NCBI RefSeq assembly: GCF_023617245.1
Contig: NZ_CP067396.1
Span: 5,173,001-5,237,000, forward strand
Origin: Lysobacter enzymogenes
GTDB taxonomy: Bacteria > Pseudomonadota > Gammaproteobacteria > Xanthomonadales > Xanthomonadaceae
Direction of reading: 5' to 3'
Length of the DNA: 64,000 nucleotides
The position numbers and the translations under genes are program-made. Numbering within the stretch: position 1 is the stretch's first letter; each line of letters begins with the position of its first letter. Below are positions 37,201-41,367 of the stretch, in pieces. The notes under the pieces were generated by a model that worked only from the letters and a program-made list of their open reading frames with translations, was not told the DNA's origin and did not search any database.

Positions 37201-37354
37201 TGTTGCGCACCCCGGCAGGAGGGGCGACCGAGGCGTTGTTGATCGCGTTCTGTGCCAGCGCGGAACCCGCGCCCGACAGCAACATGGCCGCCAGAACCAG
37301 GCGGCGCGTCAAGCCGCCCGCCACACCTGCACAATTGGAAAGAAATCCCGCCAC
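25280..37354 (-). CDS. Giant secreted DUF11-like repeat protein with C-terminal OmpA-like domains
   Basis: The protein has about 4,024 residues. After a signal peptide (ends near SGAGSALAQN) it has 24 DUF11-like repeats of about 125 residues (residues about 82-3075). Each has ATGTTVNPGDTITYTLSTTI, VYTLTDTLSG, CTLPAGT and the Cys pair PECTNCTTTHPV. Four more divergent DUF11-type domains follow (TLTYTVTVTNTGNVALTNL and similar), then an SdrD-B-like segment (LLGTVFDDRDEDRW). Last are two tandem OmpA-like domains: VFFDAGSAAVKPAYLP, and VLFDTDKSTVKPKYLP with VVVGHTDKRASD. OmpA-like domains bind peptidoglycan, so the protein is probably anchored in the envelope with the repeats outside or in the periplasm. 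The start is uncertain (GTG at 37354 behind GGGGG, or GTG at 37378). It is probably an adhesin or envelope-scaffold protein. Confidence 0.88.
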   Translation of the reverse strand: MAGFLSNCAGVAGGLTRRLVLAAMLLSGAGSALAQNAINNASVAPPAGVRNTGAACAQAGGVFDNATGTCTATDSDPIVSPEITSSKSSTLATGTTVNPGDTITYTLSTTITTAALTQVYTLTDTLSGDQTFGSVTNAGAYTCTGTGPVVCTLPAGTAPGTYTLTYTTTVDADASGTVGNSVAGTGGGDPDPECTNCTTTHPVALPVITSSKSSTPATGTTVNPGDTITYTLSTTITTAALTQVYTLTDTLSGDQTFGSVTNAGAYTCTGTGPVVCTLPAGTVPGTYTLTYTTTVDADASGTVGNSVTGTGGGDPDPECSNCTTTHPVALPVITSSKSSTPATGTTVNPGDTITYTLSTTIATAALTQVYTLTDTLSGQQTFGSVTNAGAYTCTGTGPVVCTLPVGTAPGTYTLTYTTTVDADASGTVGNSVAGTGGGDPDPECSNCTTTHPVALPVITSSKSSTPATGTTVNPGDTITYTLSTTIATAALTQVYTLTDTLSGDQTFGSVTNAGAYTCTGTGPVVCTLPAGTVPGTYTLTYTTTVDADASGTVGNSVAGTGGGDPDPECTNCTTTHPVALPVITSSKSSTPATGTTVNPGETITYTLSTTIATAALTQVYTLTDTLSGDQTFGSVTNAGAYTCNAGGPLSCTLPAGTTPGTYTLTYTTTVDDDASGTVGNSVAGTGGGDPDPECTNCTTTHPVALPVITSSKSSTPATGTTVNSGDTITYTLSTTITTAALTQVYTLTDTLSGDQTFGSVTNAGAYTCNAGGPLSCTLPAGTTPGTYTLTYTTTVDDDASGTVGNSVAGTGGGDPDPECTNCTTTHPVALPVITSSKSSTPATGTTVNPGDTITYTLSTTITTAALTQVYTLTDTLSGQQTFGSVTNAGAYTCTGTGPVVCTLPAGTVPGTYTLTYTTTVDADASGTVGNSVTGTGGGDPDPECTNCTTTHPVALPVITSSKSSTPATGTTVNPGDTITYTLSTTIATAALTQVYTLTDTLSGDQTFGSVTNAGAYTCNAGGPLSCTLPAGTAPGTYTLTYTTTVDDDASGTVGNSVAGTGGGDPDPECTNCTTTHPVALPVITSSKSSTPATGTTVNPGETITYTLSTTIATAALTQVYTLTDTLSGDQTFGSVTNAGAYTCTGTGPVVCTLPAGTAPGTYTLTYTTTVDADASGTVGNSVAGTGGGDPDPECSNCTTTHPVALPVITSSKSSTPATGTTVNPGDTITYTLSTTITTAALTQVYTLTDTLSGDQTFGSVTNAGAYTCTGTGPVVCTLPAGTVPGTYTLTYTTTVDADASGTVGNSVTGTGGGDPDPECTNCTTTHPVALPVITSSKSSTPATGTTVNPGDTITYTLSTTITTAALTQVYTLTDTLSGDQTFGSVTNAGAYTCTGTGLVVCTLPAGTAPGTYTLTYTTTVDADASGTVGNSVAGTGGGDPDPECTNCTTTHPVALPVITSSKSSTPATGTTVNPGDTITYTLSTTIATAALTQVYTLTDTLSGDQTFGSVTNAGAYTCTGTGPVVCTLPAGTVPGTYTLTYTTTVDADASGTVGNSVAGTGGGDPDPECTNCTTTHPVALPVITSSKSSTPATGTTVNPGETITYTLSTTIATAALTQVYTLTDTLSGDQTFGSVTNAGAYTCTGTLSCTLPAGTAPGTYTLTYTTTVDADASGTVGNSVTGTGGGDPDPECTNCTTTHPVALPVITSSKSSTPATGTTVNPGDTITYTLSTTITTAALTQVYTLTDTLSGDQTFGSVTNTGAYTCNAGGPLSCTLPAGTAPGTYTLTYTTTVDADASGTVGNSVAGTGGGDPDPECSNCTTTHPVALPVITSSKSSTPATGTTVNPGETITYTLSTTIATAALTQVYTLTDTLSGDQTFGSVTNAGAYTCNAGGPLSCTLPAGTAPGTYTLTYTTTVDDDASGTVGNSVAGTGGGDPDPECTNCTTTHPVALPVITSSKSSTPATGTTVNPGDTITYTLSTTITTAALTQVYTLTDTLSGQQTFGSVTNAGAYTCTGTGPVVCTLPAGTVPGTYTLTYTTTVDADASGTVGNSVTGTGGGDPDPECTNCTTTHPVALPVITSSKSSTPATGTTVNPGDTITYTLSTTIATAALTQVYTLTDTLSGDQTFGSVTNAGAYTCNAGGPLSCTLPAGTAPGTYTLTYTTTVDDDASGTVGNSVAGTGGGDPDPECTNCTTTHPVALPVITSSKSSTPATGTTVNPGETITYTLSTTIATAALTQVYTLTDTLSGDQTFGSVTNAGAYTCTGTGPVVCTLPAGTAPGTYTLTYTTTVDADASGTVGNSVAGTGGGDPDPECSNCTTTHPVALPVITSSKSSTPATGTTVNPGDTITYTLSTTIATAALTQVYTLTDTLSGDQTFGSVTNAGAYTCNAGGPLSCTLPAGTAPGTYTLTYTTTVDDDASGTVGNSVAGTGGGDPDPECTNCTTTHPVALPVITSSKSSTPATGTTVNPGDTITYTLSTTIATAALTQVYTLTDTLSGDQTFGSVTNAGAYTCTGTGPVVCTLPAGTAPGTYTLTYTTTVDADASGTVGNSVAGTGGGDPDPECTNCTTTHPVALPVITSSKSSTPATGTTVNPGDTITYTLSTTIATAALTQVYTLTDTLSGDQTFGSVTNAGAYTCNAGGPLSCTLPAGTAPGTYTLTYTTTVNADASGTVGNSVTGTGGGDPDPECTNCTTTHPVALPVITSSKSSTPATGTTVNPGDTITYTLSTTITTAALTQVYTLTDTLSGDQTFGSVTNAGAYTCTGTGPVVCTLPAGTVPGTYTLTYTTTVDADASGTVGNSVTGTGGGDPDPECTNCTTTHPVALPVITSSKSSTPATGTTVNPGETITYTLSTTITTAALTQVYTLTDTLSGDQTFGSVTNAGAYTCNVGGPLSCTLPAGTAPGTYTLTYTTTVDADASGTVGNSVAGTGGGDPDPECTNCTTTHNVSLPEIASSKSSNPATGTTVNPGDTVTYTLSTTIATAVLTEVYTLTDTLSGQQTFVSVTNAGAYTCTGTGPLVCTLPAGTAPGTYTLTYTATINANAAGTTVGNNVTGTGGGDPTPSCAPCATTHPVQANADLRSEKVLAGNADEDGSGTVTAGDTLTYTVTVTNTGNVALTNLTVTDNKIAPNTTTCATVEPGQTCVLTGTYSVTQADANAGIVRNAAIVTAETPPGVPSPCTAGASDPKCNPKLDVPVIQAPGLKSVKTMDRNADEDGNGQVSVGDTLTYSITVTNTGNVTLTDVVVADAKIAPNTITCASVDPGRTCVLTGTYTVVQADVDAAGVVNTATVSTSTPNVCPAGSTEAVCKPTVTVPIQAQPAVAIVKVATLSVDNATKGVGNANDVISYAVRITNTGNITLHDMGTRDVLENYAPTELRCGTTTLVPGASTDCEVYTHTITREEANAGGTLDNVVTVTARYGSVGGGGQTSGTATATGTAIMAVEPEQASDLVVSKEARPQRVKIGDLVRYTVTVRNVGETDAIDATLVDTPPAGFSLVEGSLQVADRDGQGRLIGNSPVSVDGLDIQAGQSATVVYLLRVGASVRPGSHVNSAYAEDGGKRSNIATATVELVSDPLLDESLLLGTVFDDRDEDRWQDPADLSELRVQGGFAPGAYIANSTTVDRGDGARPEPDASSPMLHGIALGKIAGRQSDADPVAAHTVTISQLLREPSFTDDFVLTNAQGVTVRMDAAGNTRVERSGDAGKGLTGADPKVERRVAQAEGGYRVDYIVSNHGVDERGIPGVRLASVEGLLIETDQFGRYHLEGVAGGPWERGRNFVLKLDPATLPPGSKLTTDNPLVRRLTPGVPVRFDFGVKLPPGEIPGPKQDVELRIGEVFFDAGSAAVKPAYLPAVENMADKVRQYGGGEIVITANGDSEALAMDRALAVRKSLESLLAPEQIKALQISVRTDAQDPKTMVVGFAEWPKLGEVLFDTDKSTVKPKYLPLLKKIAAALEDLKGNRVVVVGHTDKRASDAYNIALGMRRAKAVYDAIAAHASPEVRKALRVDASNDPDAPAGKSEK
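28114..37110 (-). repeat. 375-bp tandem repeat array, 24 units
   Basis: The coding array has a strict 375-bp period, except for one unit at about 32400 that is 6 bp shorter because it has CTGTLSC instead of the longer CTGTGPVVC or CNAGGPLSC form. The first 23 units are nearly identical in DNA. The last one (28114-28490) is divergent, suggesting it escaped recent homogenisation. Units come in two main classes by the CTGTGPVVC or CNAGGPLSC segment. A block of more than 1.2 kb near 30316-31548 recurs, nearly identical, at 33685-34917. Confidence 0.97.
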
Positions 37355-37621
37355 GAAAACGCCCCCTGATTCGCTCACCCCTGTCCAATCGCTGCCGGAA
37401 CACGAGGGCGGACACCAAAAAGCGAAATCGGTCACAAAGCTCGACCCAAGGGGCGTCCATGGGCGAAAACGAGGGCGCCGCTCGGGACGCGTCCCAATGC
37501 GGCAGGCCGAAAAGACGCTTACGAACTGAGGCAGCGATGGCACATCGCTGCCCCTTGCGGCGTGCCAAAAAGCGTCTTCGCGCGGAAGCGGAAGCACGTT
37601 TGACAGCCAGGGCCATCATGT

Positions 37622-37634
37622 AACAATATTTGTT
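37622..37634. promoter_or_regulatory. Palindromic operator-like site before the Rrf2 gene
   Basis: AACAATATTTGTT is a 13-bp palindrome ending 2 bp before the Rrf2 start codon, in an otherwise GC-rich region. It overlaps the position expected for the ribosome-binding site. Rrf2-family regulators often repress their own operon, so this is the natural candidate operator. Confidence 0.6.
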
Positions 37635-37636
37635 CC

Positions 37637-38098
37637 ATGAAATCGAACGGCACCCTCTCCGGCGTCCTCCATGTCCTGCTGCACATGGCCGAATCGCCGC
37701 GTCCGGTCACCTCGGAGGTCCTGGCCCGGGCGATGCGCACCAACCCGGTGGTCGTGCGCCGGACCATGGCCGGCCTGCGCGAGGCCGGGCTGGTGCGCTC
37801 GGAGAAAGGCCACGGCGGCGGCTGGAGCATCGCCCGCCCGCTCGACGCCATCACCCTGCTCGACATCTACCGCGGCATCGGCGCGCCCGGCCTGTTCGCG
37901 CTCGGCCACCGCAGCGATAACCCGCACTGCCTGGTCGAGAAAGCGGTCAACCACGCCCTCGACGGCGCCTTCGACGCAGCCCAGTCGCTGCTGCTGGAAC
38001 GCTTCGGCGCCGTGACCCTGGCCGCGCTGAGCGCCGACTTCCACGCCGGCATGCTCGCCGCCGGACACACCATCGACCTGGAGCACGCCCATGACTGA
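37637..38098 (+). CDS. Rrf2-family transcriptional regulator
   Basis: The 153-residue protein has an N-terminal winged helix (LHVLLHMAESPRPVTSEVLA, then VVVRRTMAGLREAGLVRSEK and GHGGGWSIAR), the Rrf2 signature of recognition helix plus Gly-rich wing. There is no three-cysteine cluster as in IscR or NsrR; only Cys98-region HCLVEK is present. It therefore resembles YwnA-type Rrf2 proteins that do not bind an Fe-S cluster. It is translationally coupled to the flavoprotein gene by an 8-bp overlap and probably regulates that pair in response to a small-molecule or thiol signal. Confidence 0.88.
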   Translation: MKSNGTLSGVLHVLLHMAESPRPVTSEVLARAMRTNPVVVRRTMAGLREAGLVRSEKGHGGGWSIARPLDAITLLDIYRGIGAPGLFALGHRSDNPHCLVEKAVNHALDGAFDAAQSLLLERFGAVTLAALSADFHAGMLAAGHTIDLEHAHD

Positions 38099-39011
38099 CG
38101 ATCGTCTGCTCGATGCCATCGTGATCGGCGGCAGTTTCGCCGGACTCTCCGCCGCGCTGCAGCTGGCGCGCGCGCGCCGCTCGGTACGCATCCTCGACGC
38201 CGGCCGCCCGCGCAACCGTTTCGCCGACGCCGCGCACGGGTTCTTCAGCCGCGACGGCGAGGACCCGCGCACCCTGGTCGCCGCCGCGCAGGCGCAGCTG
38301 CGCCGCTATCCCTCGGCCCGCGTCATCGCCGCCGAAGCGGTCCGCGCATCCGCCATCGAGGGCGGGTTCGAAGTCGTCGCCGGCGACGGCGGCGTTCTCG
38401 CCGCGCGCAAGCTGGTGCTCGCCTTCGGCGTCAACGACGTCCTGCCCGAACTGCCCGGCGCGGCCGAACGCTGGGGCAAGAGCGTGCTGCACTGTCCGTA
38501 CTGCCACGGCTACGAATTCGCCGGCCAGCGCCTGGGCGTGCTGCAGTCGGCCAGTTTCTCCGCGCAGAAGGCGCTGCTGGTCGCCGACTGGGGGCCGACC
38601 ACGCTCTATCTCAACGGCGAACCGGCGCCGGATGCGCAGCTCGCCGCGCAGTTGGCGCAGCGCGGCGTGGCGATCGAGCCGGCGCCGATCGCCGAACTGC
38701 TGGGCGCGGAACAATCGCTGTCGGCGCTGCGCCTGGCCGATGGCCGCGAAGCCGCCATCGATGCCTTGTTCGTCGCCAGCCGCACGCGCTTGAACAGCGC
38801 GTTGGCCGAACAGCTCGGCTGCGCGATCGAGGACGGCCCGCTGGGGCCGGTGATCCGCACCGACGACAGCCGCCAGACCACGGTCGCGGGCGTGTACGCC
38901 GCCGGCGACATCGCCCGGCCGATGCACAACGCGACCTGGGCCGCGTCCGACGGCGTCACCGCCGGCGCGTCGGCGCACCAGGCGCTGGTGTTCCAGCCGC
39001 TGGCGGCGTGA
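38091..39011 (+). CDS. Thioredoxin-reductase-like FAD/NAD(P) oxidoreductase
   Basis: The 306-residue protein has the N-terminal FAD-binding glycine motif (AIVIGGSFAGLSAALQLA), the redox-active pair Cys135-Pro-Tyr-Cys138 (LHCPYCHGYEF), and the C-terminal FAD signature VAGVYAAGDIARP. This is the layout of low-molecular-weight thioredoxin reductases. The NADPH-binding GxGxxA motif expected between residues about 150 and 160 is poor (GQRLGVLQSASF), so it may use another electron donor or a variant site. Such Rrf2-linked members are common in proteobacteria, but their thiol partner is usually unknown. Confidence 0.88.
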   Translation: MTDDRLLDAIVIGGSFAGLSAALQLARARRSVRILDAGRPRNRFADAAHGFFSRDGEDPRTLVAAAQAQLRRYPSARVIAAEAVRASAIEGGFEVVAGDGGVLAARKLVLAFGVNDVLPELPGAAERWGKSVLHCPYCHGYEFAGQRLGVLQSASFSAQKALLVADWGPTTLYLNGEPAPDAQLAAQLAQRGVAIEPAPIAELLGAEQSLSALRLADGREAAIDALFVASRTRLNSALAEQLGCAIEDGPLGPVIRTDDSRQTTVAGVYAAGDIARPMHNATWAASDGVTAGASAHQALVFQPLAA

Positions 39012-39087
39012 CGCCGGCACAGCGAAGCCGTCGGCGCGCGCGGCGGCGTCTTAGTTCGCGAGACACCGCCGTTCTAGCGTCCGCGCC

Positions 39088-39411
39088 ATGGACACTCACT
39101 CGCCCCTGCACGAACTGCCGCCCGGGTTCCACTGGGAGGCCCCCTTCGCCGGCTCGATCTTCCCCTCGCACCTGGTCGCGGTGCCGGACGAGGACTGCGA
39201 GGCCTGGCTGGCCACGGTCACCCCGGCCCGCGACGGCCACGGCGCGATCGCCACGATCCGCCGCCACCTCGGGCTCAAGGATCACGTCAGCCGGCCGTTC
39301 CGCACCGACGCGGCCGCGGCGGGCTGGGTGGCGCGCTGGCTCAGCGGCCAGGGCGAGGCGGTACGCGCCGAGCTCGCGGTCGACTGGAGCGCGGCGGCGC
39401 GGGCGGCCTGA
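39088..39411 (+). CDS. Small unknown protein
   Basis: The 107-residue protein starts MDTHSPLHELPPGFHWEAPF. It has no signal peptide, no membrane segment and no motif I recognise. It contains several Trp/Phe residues and ends in an Ala-rich tail. Codon usage fits the surrounding genes and the other frames are poor. It lies between the flavoprotein gene and the Fur-like box of the heme island, with about 75 bp to its left. It may be a stand-alone conserved hypothetical. Confidence 0.6.
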   Translation: MDTHSPLHELPPGFHWEAPFAGSIFPSHLVAVPDEDCEAWLATVTPARDGHGAIATIRRHLGLKDHVSRPFRTDAAAAGWVARWLSGQGEAVRAELAVDWSAAARAA

Positions 39412-39461
39412 CGCCGGTCGCGCGTGGTCGGCGTGCGGGAAACCCGCCCGGCCAAAGCTGC

Positions 39462-39482
39462 AAATGACAATCGTTATCATTT
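39462..39482. promoter_or_regulatory. Fur-box-like palindrome upstream of the ECF sigma gene
   Basis: This 21-bp inverted repeat has arms AAATGACAAT and ATTGTCATTT-like complement around a central CG (the right arm reads TTATCATTT). It resembles the Fur consensus of ATGATAAT-type half-sites and is AT-rich within GC-rich DNA. It lies 88 bp before the sigma-factor start at 39550, so iron repression of the sigma gene is likely. Confidence 0.8.
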
Positions 39483-39549
39483 GAGCTAGAGTCGCCGCGA
39501 CTCCGCTTTCCTGCAGATGGGCCGCGCCCGACGGCCGCGCGCCGAGACG

Positions 39550-40050
39550 ATGCCTTCCAACGCCGCCGTCCTCACCTCGCTGCTGGTCACCGAGCGCGAG
39601 CGGCTGTTGCGCTACCTCGGCCGCTACCTCGACCGGGCCACCGCCGAGGACGCGCTGCAATCGATGTACTTCAAGGTCATCGCGGTGGCCGGCGAGCCGC
39701 CGATCGCCGATGCGCGCAACTATCTCTATCGCCTCGCCCACCACCACGCGGTCGACCAGGGCCGTAGCGAGGCGCGCCGGCGCAAGTTGCGCGAGGCCGC
39801 GGCAGCCTGCCTGGAAGAGGACGAAACGCCCGACACCGCGCGGGTGGCGCTGGCGCGCGACGAGTTGGAGCGGGTCGCGCGCGCGGCGCGCGAGCTGCCC
39901 GAACCGAGCAAGCGCATCTTCATGCTCAACCGCTTCGAGGGACTGACCCAACGCGAGATCGCGCAATTGTTGGGCGTGTCCTCGACCACCGTGGAAAAAC
40001 ACATCCAGCGCGCGCTGCGCCTGCTCGACCAGGCCCGCGCCGGCGACTGA
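39550..40050 (+). CDS. FecI-like ECF sigma factor
   Basis: The 166-residue protein shows sigma region 2 (RLLRYLGRYLDRATAEDALQ, SMYFKVIAVAG, NYLYRLAHHHAVDQGRSEAR) and region 4 (LPEPSKRIFMLNRFEGLTQR, EIAQLLGVSSTTVEKHIQRA). Both match FecI-type iron-starvation sigma factors. I chose ATG at 39550 as the start of the conserved region; ATG at 39517 in the same frame is also possible. FecR follows 81 bp later. In the standard cell-surface signalling scheme it would drive the receptor gene when a loaded TonB receptor signals through FecR. Confidence 0.92.
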   Translation: MPSNAAVLTSLLVTERERLLRYLGRYLDRATAEDALQSMYFKVIAVAGEPPIADARNYLYRLAHHHAVDQGRSEARRRKLREAAAACLEEDETPDTARVALARDELERVARAARELPEPSKRIFMLNRFEGLTQREIAQLLGVSSTTVEKHIQRALRLLDQARAGD

Positions 40051-40069
40051 TCCGGCCAGCGGCGCGGCG

Positions 40070-40101
40070 GGGGTTGGGTAAGGCCGCGCGGCGTTCGTCC
40101 T
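40070..40101 (+). promoter_or_regulatory. Putative ECF-sigma promoter before fecR
   Basis: GGGGTTGGGTAA is followed 14 bp later by CGTCCT. The same two boxes with the same spacing occur before the TonB receptor gene at 41223-41254. The arrangement fits the -35/-10 layout of ECF-sigma promoters, so these are likely targets of the sigma factor encoded here. Confidence 0.65.
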
Positions 40102-40131
40102 CATCCAAGTCCAGGCAGCTTCCGCCACCGC

Positions 40132-41142
40132 ATGACCCCGTCCGCGCACACCGATCCGACCGACCCGCCCTACCCCGGCAGCGACGACCCCGCCGGCCAG
40201 GCCCGCGCCTGGGTGGCGCGACTGGCCTCGGGCGAGATCGACGAAGCCGAACTGGCCGCGTTCGACGCCTGGCGGCGCGTCCCGGCGCATCGTCAGGCGT
40301 TCGCGCGCCAACGCGAGCTGTGGCGCGCGCTGGGAACGATGCGCGACGCATTCGAATCCGCGCCGGCGCCGCAGGCCGCCTCGCCCCGCCCCGCCTTCGC
40401 GGCGCGCCCGCACCGCGCGCGCCGGCGCCTCGCGGCCTGGGGACTGGCGAGCGCCGCATGCCTGGCGGCCGTCGTCGCCGCCGCGCCGACGCTTGCCCTG
40501 AACCTGCGCGCGGATTACCGCACCGGCATCGCCGCGGCGCGCTACACCCTTGCCGACGGCTCGATGCTCGCGCTGGATGCCGACTCCGCGGTCGCGGTGG
40601 ACTTCGACGGCCGCGAACGCCGCATCGAACTGCTGCGCGGCAACGCCTGGTTCCGGGTCGCGCACGGCGACGTGCGGCCGTTCCGGGTCGATGCGCTCGG
40701 CGGCAGCGTGCGCGACATCGGCACCGCGTTCGAAGTGAGCCGGCACGACGCCTATGTGCGCGCCGCGGTCAGCGAGGGTCTGGTCGAAGTCGATTCCGGC
40801 GGCGCCGCGCCGGTCAGCGTCGCCGCCGGCCAGGCGGTGAGCTACCCGCAAGGCGGCGCGCCGACGGCGCCGCAGCCGACCGCCACGGCCGACATCGCCG
40901 GCTGGCGCCAGGGCGAACTGTCGTTCGACGCGGTGCGCGCGGACGAGGCGTTGCGCCGCATCGCCCGCTACCGCAGCGCGCCGGTGTGGACGCTGGGCTC
41001 GTTCGAACGCGCGCCGCGGATCAGCGCCAGCCTGCGCGCCGACCGCAGCGACGAGGCCATCGCCGCGGTCGCGCAACGCGCCAACCTGCGCGTGCAGCGC
41101 CTGCCGGGCGGCGCCTTGCTGGTGCGGCCGCCGGCCGATTGA
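40132..41142 (+). CDS. FecR-like anti-sigma/sigma regulator
   Basis: The 336-residue protein has an N-terminal DUF4880-like cytoplasmic domain (ARAWVARLASGEIDEAELAA, then FDAWRRVPAHRQAFARQREL) and one membrane helix near residues 101-122. The periplasmic FecR domain includes GRERRIELLRGNAWFRVAHG and VRDIGTAFEVSR. A C-terminal STN-like segment follows (LRRIARYRSAPVW to the end). It passes the signal from the TonB receptor STN domain to the sigma factor. A promoter-like motif lies directly upstream, so it may be autoregulated with the receptor. Confidence 0.9.
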   Translation: MTPSAHTDPTDPPYPGSDDPAGQARAWVARLASGEIDEAELAAFDAWRRVPAHRQAFARQRELWRALGTMRDAFESAPAPQAASPRPAFAARPHRARRRLAAWGLASAACLAAVVAAAPTLALNLRADYRTGIAAARYTLADGSMLALDADSAVAVDFDGRERRIELLRGNAWFRVAHGDVRPFRVDALGGSVRDIGTAFEVSRHDAYVRAAVSEGLVEVDSGGAAPVSVAAGQAVSYPQGGAPTAPQPTATADIAGWRQGELSFDAVRADEALRRIARYRSAPVWTLGSFERAPRISASLRADRSDEAIAAVAQRANLRVQRLPGGALLVRPPAD

Positions 41143-41222
41143 GGCCGATTGAGGCCGTTCGATCGGCCGCGCCCGGTCGTCGCACGCCTGCGCGCAACTC
41201 GCGCTCGAAAAAAATCCGGCGC

Positions 41223-41254
41223 GGGGTTGGGTAACCGCGCGCGGCCGTCGTCCT
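41223..41254 (+). promoter_or_regulatory. Putative ECF-sigma promoter before the TonB receptor
   Basis: GGGGTTGGGTAA, 14 bp, then CGTCCT. It is the same as the motif before fecR and ends 114 bp before the receptor start codon. The two copies share no other long match, so conservation of both boxes and spacing is unlikely to be accidental. Confidence 0.68.
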
Positions 41255-41367
41255 GTAGTTCGTAGCCGCGAGACGCGCATCGCTTCTCAAGCCAAACGCC
41301 GCTCACAGCCGCGCCGATCGTTCCGGCCGCGGCGGTGGGCTCCGATCCGACTTGAGGAGTTCGTTGC

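Noticed and set aside
28425..37235. Regularly spaced 63-residue plus-strand frames starting MIVSPGFTVVPVAGVDDLLL
   Set aside because: One per repeat unit, purely a reflection of the minus-strand repeat; no ribosome-binding sites.
26144..37369. Two very long plus-strand open frames (about 2,280 and 1,455 codons) opposite the giant repeat gene
   Set aside because: They are stop-free only because the 375-bp repeat carries no plus-strand stop in that frame. The translations are repetitive Arg/Gly/His-rich strings without domains, and the minus strand encodes recognisable DUF11 and OmpA-like domains.
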